DNA from: Pseudomonas sp. JAI120
GTDB lineage: Bacteria > Pseudomonadota > Gammaproteobacteria > Pseudomonadales > Pseudomonadaceae
Length of the DNA stretch: 64,000 bases
Direction: 5' to 3'
Assembly: GCF_014207255.1 (NCBI RefSeq)
Contig: NZ_JACHCZ010000002.1
Span: 496,001-560,000, forward strand
A program made the position numbers and the translations under genes. The notes beneath the pieces were generated by a model. The model had not been told where the DNA came from and searched no databases. It was given only the letters and a program-made list of their open reading frames with translations. Positions 53,339 to 62,796 of this stretch are shown here, piece by piece (within the stretch, counting starts at the first letter, position 1; each line of letters begins with the position of its first letter).

Positions 53339-54490
53339 ATGTCTGCGCATAAGACCGCACTGCTCAGTGCCCTGACCACCGCGCTGCTGGCCAGCGTCAG
53401 TATCCAGGCCGCCGAACCGCTCAAGGCGGTGGGCGCCGGTGAAGGCCAGTTGGATATCGTCGCCTGGCCCGGCTATATCGAACGTGGCGAAAGCGACAAG
53501 GCCTACGACTGGGTCACAGGTTTCGAGAAGGAAACCGGCTGCAAGGTCAACGTGAAAACCGCCGCCACCTCTGACGAAATGGTCAGTTTGATGGCCAAGG
53601 GCGGTTATGACCTGGTCACCGCGTCGGGCGATGCGTCGCTGCGGTTGATCGTCGGCAAGCGTGTGCAACCGATCAACACGGCGTTGATCCCCAACTGGAA
53701 GAGCATCGACCCGCGCCTCAAGGATGCGCCGTGGTATGTGGTGGGCCAGCAGACCTACGGCACCCCGTACCAGTGGGGCCCGAACGTGCTGATGTACAAC
53801 ACCACCGTGTTCAAGACCGCGCCGACCAGTTGGAACGTGCTGTTCGATGCGCAAAACCTGCCGGACGGCAAGCCGAACAAAGGACGCGTGCAGGCCTATG
53901 ACGGGCCGATCTACATCGCCGATGCGGCGCTGTACCTCAAGTCCACCAAGCCTGAGCTGGGCATCCAGAGCCCGTACGAGCTGACCGAGACCCAGTACAA
54001 AGCCGTGCTCGAGCTGTTGCGCGCGCAGCAACCGTTGATCCACCGCTACTGGCATGACACCACCGTGCAAATGAGTGACTTCAAAAACGAAGGCGTGGTG
54101 GCCTCCAGCGCCTGGCCGTATCAGGTCAACGGCCTGCAAAACGAGAAGCAGCCGATTGCCTCGACCATTCCCAAGGAAGGCGCCACCGGCTGGGCCGACA
54201 CCACCATGTTGCACAGCGAGGCCAAACACCCCAATTGTGCCTACAAGTGGATGGACTGGTCGCTGCAGCCGAAGGTCCAGGGCGATGTCGCCGCCTGGTT
54301 CGGCTCGCTGCCGGCGGTGCCTGCAGCCTGTAAGGAAAGCGAACTGCTCGGCGCCGAGGGTTGCAAGACCAACGGCTTCGACCAGTTCGACAAGATCGCC
54401 TTCTGGAAAACCCCGCAAGCTGAGGGCGGCAAATTCGTGCCGTACAGCCGCTGGACCCAGGATTACATCGCGATCATGGGCGGCAGGTAA
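53339..54490 (+). CDS. Polyamine-type ABC transporter substrate-binding protein (YdcS-like)
   Basis: 383 residues with a Sec signal (MSAHKTALLSALTTALL then ASVSIQAA, cleaved near residue 24-25). A PotD/YdcS-type periplasmic binding fold: VAWPGYIERGESDKAYDWV, GGYDLVTASGDASLRLI, TPYQWGPNVLMYN, and C-terminal AWFGSLPAV. It delivers polyamines or related compounds to the permease encoded downstream. Two Cys pairs could form disulfides. A REP follows before the ATPase gene. Confidence 0.9.
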   Translation: MSAHKTALLSALTTALLASVSIQAAEPLKAVGAGEGQLDIVAWPGYIERGESDKAYDWVTGFEKETGCKVNVKTAATSDEMVSLMAKGGYDLVTASGDASLRLIVGKRVQPINTALIPNWKSIDPRLKDAPWYVVGQQTYGTPYQWGPNVLMYNTTVFKTAPTSWNVLFDAQNLPDGKPNKGRVQAYDGPIYIADAALYLKSTKPELGIQSPYELTETQYKAVLELLRAQQPLIHRYWHDTTVQMSDFKNEGVVASSAWPYQVNGLQNEKQPIASTIPKEGATGWADTTMLHSEAKHPNCAYKWMDWSLQPKVQGDVAAWFGSLPAVPAACKESELLGAEGCKTNGFDQFDKIAFWKTPQAEGGKFVPYSRWTQDYIAIMGGR

Positions 54491-54514
54491 AACCCTGCAG
54501 ACGGCATAGATCCC

Positions 54515-54545
54515 CTGTGGGAGGGGGGCAAGCCCCCTCCCACAT
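54515..54545. repeat. Solitary REP palindrome inside the transporter operon
   Basis: CTGTGGGAGGGGGGCAAGC with CCCCCTCCCACAT, between the binding-protein and ATPase genes, a common place for REPs that protect upstream mRNA. Confidence 0.85.
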
Positions 54546-54629
54546 TGACCGCATTCACAGATGTTTTGACTTTTCAGAAGTCCAGGCCGGGCCGCTGCGA
54601 CGACCCGCGCCCTTTTGGAGCACCGCACC

Positions 54630-55664
54630 ATGACGCTTGCAGTCCAATTCACCCACGTCTCCCGTCAGTTCGGCGAAGTGAAAGCCGTTGACCGGGTTTC
54701 CATCGATATCCAGGACGGCGAGTTCTTTTCCATGCTCGGCCCATCCGGCTCGGGCAAGACCACCTGTCTGCGCCTGATCGCCGGTTTCGAGCAGCCCAGC
54801 GCAGGCTCGATCCGGATTCATGGCGAGGAAGCCGCCGGCTTGCCGCCGTATCAGCGTGATGTAAACACTGTGTTCCAGGACTACGCGCTGTTCCCCCATA
54901 TGAATGTGCGCGACAACGTCGCCTATGGCCTCAAGGTCAAGGGCGTGGGCAAGAGCGAACGCCGCAACCGCGCCGAAGAAGCCTTAGGGATGGTCGCCCT
55001 CGGTGGCTATGGCGAGCGCAAGCCGGTGCAGCTCTCCGGCGGCCAACGCCAACGGGTGGCCCTGGCCCGCGCGCTGGTCAATCGCCCGCGTGTGTTGCTA
55101 TTGGACGAGCCGTTGGGCGCCCTCGACCTCAAGCTGCGCGAACAAATGCAAAGCGAGCTGAAGAAGCTGCAACGCCAGCTTGGCATTACCTTTATCTTCG
55201 TCACCCACGACCAGACCGAAGCGCTGTCGATGTCCGACCGTGTGGCGGTGTTCAACAAAGGCCGGATCGAACAGGTCGACACCCCGCGCAACCTGTATAT
55301 GAAACCGGCCACCGCGTTCGTCGCCGAGTTCGTCGGCACCTCCAACGTCATTCGCGGCGAGTTGGCCCAGCGCCTCAGCGGCAGTGCGCAGCCGTTCTCG
55401 ATTCGCCCGGAACACGTGCGTTTTGCCGAGGGACCGCTGGGTGCTGGCGAAGTGGAAATCAGCGGCTTGCTGCACGACATCCAGTACCAGGGCAGCGCCA
55501 CCCGCTATGAACTGAAACTGGAAAACGGTCAGGCGCTGAATATCAGCCAGGCCAACAGCCAGTGGCTGGACATCAGCAGCGGCCATCAGGTCGGCCAGTC
55601 CATCACCGCCCGTTGGGCACGGGAAGCCATGACGCCGCTGACTGACCGCGCAGGCGAGGTGTGA
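54630..55664 (+). CDS. Polyamine ABC transporter ATP-binding protein (YdcT/PotA-like)
   Basis: 344 residues. Walker A GPSGSGKTT, Q-loop VFQDYALFPHM, signature LSGGQRQRVALARAL, Walker B VLLLDEPLGALD, switch His in FVTHDQTEAL, and a C-terminal TOBE/regulatory domain (about 240-340). The ATG at 54630 has TTGGAGC upstream. The stop lies 1 base before the first permease gene. Confidence 0.93.
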   Translation: MTLAVQFTHVSRQFGEVKAVDRVSIDIQDGEFFSMLGPSGSGKTTCLRLIAGFEQPSAGSIRIHGEEAAGLPPYQRDVNTVFQDYALFPHMNVRDNVAYGLKVKGVGKSERRNRAEEALGMVALGGYGERKPVQLSGGQRQRVALARALVNRPRVLLLDEPLGALDLKLREQMQSELKKLQRQLGITFIFVTHDQTEALSMSDRVAVFNKGRIEQVDTPRNLYMKPATAFVAEFVGTSNVIRGELAQRLSGSAQPFSIRPEHVRFAEGPLGAGEVEISGLLHDIQYQGSATRYELKLENGQALNISQANSQWLDISSGHQVGQSITARWAREAMTPLTDRAGEV

Positions 55665-55665
55665 C

Positions 55666-56595
55666 ATGAGCCTGGCCCTTTCCCAACCGCCGATGCGCAG
55701 GTTTTCCAACCTGCTGTACCGCAAGCCCAACCTATACCTGGCGATGCTGCTGATACCGCCGCTGATCTGGTTCGGCGCGATCTACCTGGGTTCGTTGCTG
55801 ACCCTGCTGTGGCAGGGCTTCTATACCTTTGACGACTTCACCATGGCGGTCACGCCGGACCTGACCCTGGCCAACTTCGCCGCGCTGTTCCAGCCGTCGA
55901 ACTTCGACATCATCCTGCGCACCTTGAGCATGGCGATCGTGGTGTCGATCGCCAGCGCCATCGTCGCCTTCCCGATTGCCTACTACATGGCGCGCTACAC
56001 CACGGGCAAGACCAAGGCGTTCTTCTATATCGCGGTGATGATGCCGATGTGGGCCAGCTATATCGTCAAGGCGTATGCCTGGACCTTGCTGCTGGCCAAG
56101 GGCGGCGTGGCGCAATGGTTCGTGCAGCATCTGGGCCTGGAGCCGGTGTTGCAATTCGTGCTGGGCATTCCCGGCGTGGGCGGCAGCACCTTGAGCACCT
56201 CGCACCTGGGGCGGTTCATGGTGTTCGTCTATATCTGGCTGCCCTTCATGATCCTGCCGATCCAGGCGTCCCTGGAGCGCTTGCCGCCGTCACTGCTGCA
56301 AGCTTCCGCCGACCTGGGCGCCAAGCCGCGCCAGACCTTCATGCAGGTGATTCTGCCACTCTCGGTGCCGGGGATTGCCGCCGGTTCGATCTTCACGTTT
56401 TCGCTGACCCTGGGCGACTTCATCGTGCCGCAACTGGTGGGCCCGCCGGGCTATTTCGTCGGCGGCATGGTGTACGCCCAGCAAGGTGCCATCGGCAATA
56501 TGCCGATGGCGGCGGCGTTCACCCTGGTGCCGATCGTGCTGATCGCGGTTTACCTGTCCATCGTCAAACGCCTGGGGGCCTTCGATGCACTCTGA
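55666..56595 (+). CDS. ABC transporter permease (YdcU/PotB-like)
   Basis: 309 residues, six predicted helices. The EAA-type loop is visible in [19 protein letters not shown]. The ribosome site GAGGTG lies inside the end of the ATPase gene, indicating coupling. It overlaps the next permease by 11 bases. Inner membrane. Confidence 0.92.
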   Translation: MSLALSQPPMRRFSNLLYRKPNLYLAMLLIPPLIWFGAIYLGSLLTLLWQGFYTFDDFTMAVTPDLTLANFAALFQPSNFDIILRTLSMAIVVSIASAIVAFPIAYYMARYTTGKTKAFFYIAVMMPMWASYIVKAYAWTLLLAKGGVAQWFVQHLGLEPVLQFVLGIPGVGGSTLSTSHLGRFMVFVYIWLPFMILPIQASLERLPPSLLQASADLGAKPRQTFMQVILPLSVPGIAAGSIFTFSLTLGDFIVPQLVGPPGYFVGGMVYAQQGAIGNMPMAAAFTLVPIVLIAVYLSIVKRLGAFDAL

Positions 56596-57394
56596 AAAAT
56601 CGTCTATTGGCCTGAAGATCGCTGCTTGGGGTGGATTGGTGTTTCTCCATTTCCCGATCCTGATCATCTTCCTCTACGCCTTCAACATCGAAGAAGCCGC
56701 GTTCAGCTTTCCGCCCCAGGGCTTTACCCTGAAGTGGTTCAGCGTGGCCTTCGCCCGGCCGGACGTACTGGAAGCAATCAAGCTGTCGTTGCAGATCGCC
56801 GCCATCGCCACCCTGATTGCCATGGTGCTTGGCACCCTGGCCTCGGCGGCGCTGTATCGCCGCGAGTTCTTTGGCAAGCAAGGCGTGTCGTTGATGTTGA
56901 TCCTGCCGATCGCGCTGCCGGGGATCATCACCGGTATTGCGTTGCTGGCGACCTTCAAGACCCTGGGCATCGAGCCGGGGATGTTCACCATCATCGTCGG
57001 CCACGCGACGTTCTGCGTGGTGATCGTCTACAACAACGTGATCGCCCGTCTGCGCCGCACGTCCCACAGCCTGATCGAAGCCTCGATGGACCTGGGTGCG
57101 GACGGCTGGCAAACCTTCCGTTACATCATCATGCCCAACCTCGGCTCGGCGCTGCTGGCCGGCGGCATGCTGGCGTTTGCACTGTCGTTCGACGAAATCA
57201 TCGTCACCACCTTTACCGCCGGTCATGAACGTACGTTGCCGCTGTGGTTGCTCAACCAGTTGAGCCGGCCACGGGATGTGCCGGTGACCAACGTGGTCGC
57301 GATGCTGGTGATGCTGGTGACGATGTTCCCGATCCTCGGTGCCTATTACCTGACCCGCGGCGGTGAAAGCGTGGCCGGGAGTGGTGGTAAATAA
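56585..57394 (+). CDS. ABC transporter permease (YdcV/PotC-like)
   Basis: 269 residues, six predicted helices; the EAA loop is [18 protein letters not shown]. It forms a heterodimer with the preceding permease. A REPIN separates it from the second aldehyde dehydrogenase. Confidence 0.92.
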   Translation: MHSEKSSIGLKIAAWGGLVFLHFPILIIFLYAFNIEEAAFSFPPQGFTLKWFSVAFARPDVLEAIKLSLQIAAIATLIAMVLGTLASAALYRREFFGKQGVSLMLILPIALPGIITGIALLATFKTLGIEPGMFTIIVGHATFCVVIVYNNVIARLRRTSHSLIEASMDLGADGWQTFRYIIMPNLGSALLAGGMLAFALSFDEIIVTTFTAGHERTLPLWLLNQLSRPRDVPVTNVVAMLVMLVTMFPILGAYYLTRGGESVAGSGGK

Positions 57395-57420
57395 TTTTTT
57401 GTTGAAGACACCGAGCTCAA

Positions 57421-57511
57421 ATGTGGGAGGGGGCTTGCTCCCGATAGCAGTGTGTCAGTTGTAGATGATGTGACTGAAAGACTGTCATCGGGAGCAAGCC
57501 CCCTCCCACAT
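57421..57511. repeat. REPIN: two inverted REP sequences
   Basis: Arms at 57421-57445 and 57487-57511 are perfect inverted copies of a 25-base element (ATGTGGGAGGGGGCTTG, then CTCCCGAT). Spacer 41 bases. Same family and layout as 12441-12534. Confidence 0.92.
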
Positions 57512-57563
57512 TCAGAGCCGGTTTATTCAGTGACATAACGATCGCTTTTTGGAGGAATGAACC

Positions 57564-58988
57564 ATGCAAACCAAACTCTTGATCAACGGCCACCTGGTCG
57601 AAGGCGAAGGCCCGGCGCAAGCGGTGTTCAACCCGGCGCTTGGCCGTGTGCTGGTGGAAATCAATGAAGCCAGCGAAGCCCAGGTCGACGCCGCCGTGCG
57701 CGCCGCCGATGCGGCCTTCGAAGGCTGGTCGCAAACTGCGCCCAAGGATCGCTCGCTGTTGCTGCTGAAACTGGCCGACGTGATCGAAGCCCATGGCGCA
57801 GAGCTGGCCAAGCTGGAATCGGACAACTGCGGCAAGCCCTACAGCGCCGCCCTGAACGATGAGATTCCGGCGATTGCCGACGTGTTCCGCTTCTTCGCCG
57901 GCGCCAGCCGCTGCATGAGCGGTTCGGCGGCGGGTGAATACTTGCCTGGCCACACCTCGATGATCCGGCGCGACCCGGTGGGCGTGATCGCGTCCATCGC
58001 GCCATGGAACTACCCGCTGATGATGGTCGCCTGGAAAATCGCCCCCGCCTTGGCCGCCGGTAATACCGTGGTGCTCAAGCCATCGGAACAAACCCCGCTG
58101 ACCGCGCTGCGCATGGTCGAACTGGCGTCGGAGATTTTCCCGGCCGGTGTACTCAACCTGGTATTCGGCCGTGGGCCTACCGTGGGCAGTCCGCTGGTGA
58201 ACCATCCGAAAGTGCGCATGGTGTCATTGACCGGCTCCATCGCCACTGGCGCCAATATCATCTCCAGCACCGCCGACAGCGTGAAGCGCATGCACATGGA
58301 GTTGGGCGGCAAGGCCCCCGTGATCATCTTCAACGACGCGGATATCGATGCCGCCGTGGAAGGTATTCGCACTTTCGGCTTCTACAACGCCGGCCAGGAT
58401 TGCACCGCTGCGTGCCGGATTTATGCGCAAGCGGATATCTACGATGCGTTTGTCGAAAAGCTCGGCGCGGCGGTCGCCAGCATCAAATATGGCGTGCAGG
58501 ATGACCCAGCGACGGAGCTGGGCCCGCTGATCACCGCGCAACACCGCGACCGTGTCGCCGGGTTTGTCGAACGCGCCGTAGCACAACCGCATATCCGCCT
58601 GGTCACCGGTGGCAAGGCGGTGGAAGGCAATGGCTTCTTCTTTGAGCCGACCGTCCTGGCTGACGCGCAGCAGGATGACGAGATCGTGCGCCGCGAGGTG
58701 TTCGGGCCGGTGGTGTCGGTGACCAAGTTCACCGATGAGGCGCAGGTATTGGGCTGGGCCAATGATTCGGACTACGGGTTGGCGTCGTCCGTGTGGACCG
58801 CCGACGTAGGACGTGCCCATCGCCTGGCCGCGCGCTTGCAATACGGCTGCACCTGGGTAAACACCCATTTCATGCTCGTCAGCGAAATGCCTCACGGTGG
58901 TCAGAAACTGTCGGGGTATGGCAAGGACATGTCCATGTACGGCTTGGAGGACTACACCACGGTTCGCCATGTGATGTTCAAGCACTGA
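57564..58988 (+). CDS. Aldehyde dehydrogenase, gamma-aminobutyraldehyde type (second copy)
   Basis: 474 residues. Catalytic Glu in MELGGKAPV and Cys in [17 protein letters not shown] site [12 protein letters not shown]. This is the position and family of E. coli YdcW/PatD, the last gene of ydcSTUVW, which oxidises aminobutyraldehyde to GABA. The ATG has TTTGGAGGAATGAACC upstream, a strong site. It is paralogous to the enzyme at 51780-53267. Confidence 0.92.
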   Translation: MQTKLLINGHLVEGEGPAQAVFNPALGRVLVEINEASEAQVDAAVRAADAAFEGWSQTAPKDRSLLLLKLADVIEAHGAELAKLESDNCGKPYSAALNDEIPAIADVFRFFAGASRCMSGSAAGEYLPGHTSMIRRDPVGVIASIAPWNYPLMMVAWKIAPALAAGNTVVLKPSEQTPLTALRMVELASEIFPAGVLNLVFGRGPTVGSPLVNHPKVRMVSLTGSIATGANIISSTADSVKRMHMELGGKAPVIIFNDADIDAAVEGIRTFGFYNAGQDCTAACRIYAQADIYDAFVEKLGAAVASIKYGVQDDPATELGPLITAQHRDRVAGFVERAVAQPHIRLVTGGKAVEGNGFFFEPTVLADAQQDDEIVRREVFGPVVSVTKFTDEAQVLGWANDSDYGLASSVWTADVGRAHRLAARLQYGCTWVNTHFMLVSEMPHGGQKLSGYGKDMSMYGLEDYTTVRHVMFKH

Positions 58989-59014
58989 TCCCCCCAAGCG
59001 CCGTAACGCTTTAT

Positions 59015-59042
59015 TGTAGGAGCGAGCTTGCTCGCTCCTACA
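59015..59042. repeat. Palindromic repeat (GTAGGAGCGAGC family)
   Basis: A perfect 28-base palindrome TGTAGGAGCGAGCT / TGCTCGCTCCTACA apart from the centre. Same family as 62607-62705. Confidence 0.9.
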
Positions 59043-59048
59043 GGCCCC

Positions 59049-59117
59049 ATGGACATCACCCGCCGCGACTTCCTCAACGGCGTCGCCATCCGCCCTCCCA
59101 CATTTCGATCTTCATAA
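59049..59117 (+). pseudogene. Remnant of a Tat-exported protein gene, only the first 14 codons survive
   Basis: ATG followed by MDITRRDFLNGVAI, a twin-arginine signal start, then RPPTFRSS and TAA. The break falls at a run reading CCCTCCCACATTTCGATC, the tail of the local REP family, so the body of the gene was probably lost by recombination at a REP. Tat starts of this form are common in Pseudomonas redox proteins next to ydc-type operons; the lost product cannot be named from 14 residues. Confidence 0.6.
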
Positions 59118-59338
59118 TTCCCAGGTAATGTGTCCACTCACAGCGCTGGAAATGTCTTGTTTCACATGCAATGCCATCACCCAGCCATCAATCAATTTTC
59201 CTACGTCATCGAACCGCTTAAGCTATCCGGCGTCTGTTTAATGTCCGTTGTGTTTGGCCGAAGGCATGTCCGAACCGTAATTTCTGATCCAGCACGTGCC
59301 AGGAACGGCGCGGGATTTGCTCACGACAGGTTGTCTCT

Positions 59339-60964
59339 ATGCACCGCAGGAATTTGCTCAAAGCCTCCATGGCCATTGCGGCCTACACCGGTTTGTCAGC
59401 CAGCGGCCTGCTTGCCGCGCAGGCCTGGGCCGGTAATCGTGCCGCCGATGGCAAGGCCGTGGCGTTCGATTTTGAAACGCTCAAGGCCCAAGCCAAGCAG
59501 CTCGCCGGCACCGCGTATAAAGACACCAAACAGGTGCTGCCGCCCACACTGGCGACCATGACCCCGCAGAATTTCAATGCCATCGGCTACGACGGCAACC
59601 ATTCGCTGTGGAAGGAATTGAACGGCCAACTCGACGTGCAGTTCTTCCACGTCGGCATGGGCTTCAAGACGCCGGTGCGCATGCACAGCGTCGACCCCAA
59701 GACCCGTGAAGCCCGTGAGGTGCATTTCCGTCCTTCGCTGTTCAACTATGAAAAAACCACTGTCGACACCAAACAGCTGACCGGCGACCTGGGTTTCTCC
59801 GGCTTCAAGTTGTTCAAGGCGCCGGAGCTGGATCGCCATGACGTGCTGTCGTTTCTCGGCGCCAGCTACTTCCGCGCGGTGGACTCCACCGGCCAGTACG
59901 GCCTCTCCGCCCGTGGCCTGGCGATTGATACCTACGCGAAAAAACGCGAGGAGTTCCCCGACTTCACGCAGTTCTGGTTCGAGACCCCGGACAAGAACGC
60001 GACCCGCTTTGTGGTCTACGCCCTGCTCGACTCGCCGAGCGCCACCGGTGCCTATCGTTTCGATATCGACTGCCAGGCCAACCAGGTGGTGATGGCCATC
60101 GACGCCAACATCAATGCCCGCACCGCCATCGAACAGCTGGGCATTGCAGCCATGACCAGCATGTTCAGCTGCGGCACCCATGAGCGGCGCATGTGCGACA
60201 CCATCCATCCGCAAATCCACGATTCGGACCGCCTGGCGATGTGGCGTGGCAACGGCGAGTGGATCTGCCGCCCGTTGAACAACCCGGCCAAGTTGCAGTT
60301 CAACGCGTTCGCCGACACCGACCCGAAAGGTTTCGGCCTGGTGCAGACCGATCATGAATTCGCCAGCTATCAGGACACCGTCGACTGGTACAGCAAGCGC
60401 CCAAGCCTGTGGGTCGAACCGACCACCGCGTGGGGCGAAGGCTCGATCGACCTGCTGGAAATCCCCACCACCGGCGAGACCCTGGACAACATCGTGGCCT
60501 TCTGGACCCCGAAAAAACCCGTGGCGGCCGGCGACTCACTCAACTATGGCTACAAGCTGTACTGGAGCGCATTGCCACCAGTGAGCACGCCGCTGGCGCA
60601 AGTCGACGCGACCCGTTCCGGCATGGGCGGCTTTACCGAAGGCTGGGCGCCGGGCGAGCACTACCCGCAAGTGTGGGCACGCCGCTTTGCCGTAGACTTC
60701 AAGGGTGGCGGCCTGGACCGTCTGCCAGCCGGCACCGGGATCGAGCCGGTGGTGACCTGCTCCCACGGTGAAGTGAAGGATTTCAGCGTGCTGGTGCTCG
60801 ACAACATCAAGGGCTATCGCATTCTGTTCGATTGGTACCCTACCAGCGACAGCGTAGAGCCGGTGGAACTGCGTCTGTTTATCCGCACCCAGGACCGCAC
60901 CCTGAGTGAAACCTGGTTGTATCAGTACTTCCCGCCGGCACCGGACCAACGTAAGTACACCTGA
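59339..60964 (+). CDS. opgD: Glucans biosynthesis protein D
   Basis: 541 residues. A twin-arginine signal ([20 protein letters not shown]) and the MdoG/OpgD domain: [41 protein letters not shown] and [13 protein letters not shown]. OpgD is a periplasmic protein that shapes linear osmoregulated glucans. The opgG/opgH synthesis genes are not in this window. The 220 bases upstream hold no other gene, only the start region. Confidence 0.94.
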   Translation: MHRRNLLKASMAIAAYTGLSASGLLAAQAWAGNRAADGKAVAFDFETLKAQAKQLAGTAYKDTKQVLPPTLATMTPQNFNAIGYDGNHSLWKELNGQLDVQFFHVGMGFKTPVRMHSVDPKTREAREVHFRPSLFNYEKTTVDTKQLTGDLGFSGFKLFKAPELDRHDVLSFLGASYFRAVDSTGQYGLSARGLAIDTYAKKREEFPDFTQFWFETPDKNATRFVVYALLDSPSATGAYRFDIDCQANQVVMAIDANINARTAIEQLGIAAMTSMFSCGTHERRMCDTIHPQIHDSDRLAMWRGNGEWICRPLNNPAKLQFNAFADTDPKGFGLVQTDHEFASYQDTVDWYSKRPSLWVEPTTAWGEGSIDLLEIPTTGETLDNIVAFWTPKKPVAAGDSLNYGYKLYWSALPPVSTPLAQVDATRSGMGGFTEGWAPGEHYPQVWARRFAVDFKGGGLDRLPAGTGIEPVVTCSHGEVKDFSVLVLDNIKGYRILFDWYPTSDSVEPVELRLFIRTQDRTLSETWLYQYFPPAPDQRKYT

Positions 60965-60969
60965 TCCAG

Positions 60970-60998
60970 ATCGTTCCCACGCCCTGCGTGGGAACGAT
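60970..60998. repeat. Palindromic repeat (CGTTCCCACGC family)
   Basis: ATCGTTCCCACGC, loop CCT, GCGTGGGAACGAT: a perfect stem 6 bases after opgD. It could also act as its transcription end, though no T run follows. Confidence 0.85.
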
Positions 60999-61012
60999 CC
61001 TTCAGCACGGCA

Positions 61013-61198
61013 TCAGAACCGCGACACACTCTTCATCGCCCCAATCAGATAGCGCATCGCCACCTGATCGCTCTCGGTCAGGGCGCGATACTGCGCCAGT
61101 AATTCGGCTTCGTCCGAACTTAACCTGCGGCCACGCAAGGACACCCTGCGGGTGAAAAAAGACGCCACCACACCCGCTACACCATAGGACTTGGCCAT
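61013..61198 (-). CDS. Small conserved hypothetical protein
   Basis: 61 residues from the ATG at 61198, with AGGAGAAAC upstream. MAKSYGVAGVVASFFTRRV forms a basic N-terminal helix, and a helical end (DEAELLAQYRALTESDQVAM) follows. No known domain. The longer reading frame to 61240 lacks a ribosome site. Confidence 0.7.
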   Translation of the reverse strand: MAKSYGVAGVVASFFTRRVSLRGRRLSSDEAELLAQYRALTESDQVAMRYLIGAMKSVSRF

Positions 61199-61419
61199 GG
61201 ACTGTTTCTCCTGATATCGATCAAATACTCCTGTGCCCACAAACCGTTTCCCGTGAAGCGCAATGCCCCCGTGGACAAACAGACTGACTCCCTGGGCCAG
61301 AAATCAGTCCTAACCTAAGCGTAGAAACAATCTCGTCACGTGTGGGATTTTTTTAGAGTATTCACTTAAAAAATCACTTCGGTAACAAATACCTACAACC
61401 TCATCCCACAGCATCAGGC

Positions 61420-61449
61420 AAAAAAAACCCACCGATTCAAGGTGGGTTT
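61420..61449 (-). terminator. Rho-independent terminator after the flavin oxidoreductase
   Basis: On the minus strand stem AAACCCACC / GGTGGGTTT followed by TTTTTTG, about 20 bases after the stop at 61469. Confidence 0.85.
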
Positions 61450-61468
61450 CGATGGAGCCGATGCTGGA

Positions 61469-62575
61469 TCAATCCCTCAAGTCAGACTCATGAATCGGCT
61501 GGTCCCGATGGGTCGCCCGTTGGTACTGAGCCGGCCAAATGGCCTTGCGCCCGCCCAGATCATCATCGGCGTGCAACGGCCAGTAAGGATCACGCAGCAG
61601 TTCACGGGCCAGGAAGATGATGTCGGCCTGGCAGGTACGCAGGATGTGCTCTGCCTGGGCCGGTTCGGTGATCATGCCGACGGTGCCGGTGGCGATGCCC
61701 GACTCCTTGCGCACGCGCTCGGCAAAGCGCGTCTGGTAGCCAGGGCCGGTGGGGATTTCGGCGTTGGCGGCAGTGCCACCGGAGGACACGTCGATCAGGT
61801 CGACGCCCAGGTCTTTGAGACGGCGCGCCAGTTCCACGGTTTCATCGGGGTTCCAGCCATCTTCCACCCAATCGGTGGCCGACACCCGCACGAACAGCGG
61901 CAGCTCCTGGGGCCAGACTTCGCGCACGGCTTCGGTCACTTGCAGCACCAGGCGGATACGGTTCTCAAAGGAGCCGCCGTATTGGTCCTGACGCTGGTTG
62001 CTGATGGGCGAGAGGAATTGATGCAGCAGGTAACCATGAGCAGCGTGGATTTCCACCACTTCAAAACCGGCGGTCAGGGCGCGCCTGGCGGCGGCGACAA
62101 AGTCGGCGATCACCTGCTGGATCTGCGCCTCATCCAATGGCTTGGGTTGTGTGTGCTGCGGGTCAAAGGCAATCGGCGACGGCCCCACCGGCACCCAGCC
62201 ACCGTCCTGCGGCTTGACGCTGCCGTGCTTGCCGATCCACGGCCGGTGGGTGCTGGCCTTGCGTCCGGCATGGGCCAGCTGGATGCCCGCCACCGCGCCC
62301 TGGGCGGCGATAAAGCGGGTGATGCGTTGCAGGGGGGCGATCTGTTCGTCGTTCCACAGGCCCAGGTCTTCGGCCGTGATACGGCCATCGGCGGTCACGG
62401 CAGTGGCCTCGGTGAATATCAACCCGGCGCCGCCAACCGCGCGGCTGCCGAGGTGGACCAGGTGCCAGTCGTTGGCCAGGCCATCGACACTTGAGTACTG
62501 ACACATTGGCGACACGGCGATGCGGTTGAGCAGGGTCAATTGGCGCAGCGTATAGGGTTCGAGCAGCTGACTCAT
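61469..62575 (-). CDS. NADH:flavin oxidoreductase of the Old Yellow Enzyme family, XenA-like
   Basis: 368 residues from the ATG at 62575, preceded by GAGGTGCGCC. An FMN TIM barrel of the thermophilic-like/YqjM-XenA branch: Cys25 in SPMCQYS tunes FMN, the substrate pair is in EIHAAHGYLLHQFLSP, and NEDEIAP-like and GGSFENRIRL segments fit. XenA of P. putida reduces xenobiotics such as nitro compounds and enones. The natural substrate here is unknown. Confidence 0.88.
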   Translation of the reverse strand: MSQLLEPYTLRQLTLLNRIAVSPMCQYSSVDGLANDWHLVHLGSRAVGGAGLIFTEATAVTADGRITAEDLGLWNDEQIAPLQRITRFIAAQGAVAGIQLAHAGRKASTHRPWIGKHGSVKPQDGGWVPVGPSPIAFDPQHTQPKPLDEAQIQQVIADFVAAARRALTAGFEVVEIHAAHGYLLHQFLSPISNQRQDQYGGSFENRIRLVLQVTEAVREVWPQELPLFVRVSATDWVEDGWNPDETVELARRLKDLGVDLIDVSSGGTAANAEIPTGPGYQTRFAERVRKESGIATGTVGMITEPAQAEHILRTCQADIIFLARELLRDPYWPLHADDDLGGRKAIWPAQYQRATHRDQPIHESDLRD

Positions 62576-62606
62576 GGCGCACCTCTTATTGGCTTTTGGG
62601 CACTTT

Positions 62607-62705
62607 TGTAGGAGCGAGCTTGCTCGCGAAGGTCTCATAGGCGCCGCGTTTATCCAGGATTAACGCGTTACCGTAACGTTTTTCGCGGGCAAGCCCGCTC
62701 CTACA
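62607..62705. repeat. Inverted pair of GTAGGAGC-family repeats
   Basis: TGTAGGAGCGAGCTTGCTCG at 62607-62626 and TTCGCGGGC...CGCTCCTACA ending at 62705 are inverted relatives with a 50-base interval: a REPIN-like doublet between converging ends of the flavin gene promoter and kup. Confidence 0.8.
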
Positions 62706-62762
62706 CAACAGTGCTTAGAGCCTAGTCGACAACAGTGGATTGCACAGGGTTCAGAAGCAAAG

Positions 62763-62785
62763 CGGGAGCCGATTGCCGGCTCCCG
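62763..62785 (-). terminator. Terminator after kup
   Basis: Stem CGGGAGCC / GGCTCCCG with a 7-base loop, 12 bases after the kup stop on the minus strand, then CTTTGCTT. Confidence 0.65.
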
Positions 62786-62796
62786 TACCGCAGCGC

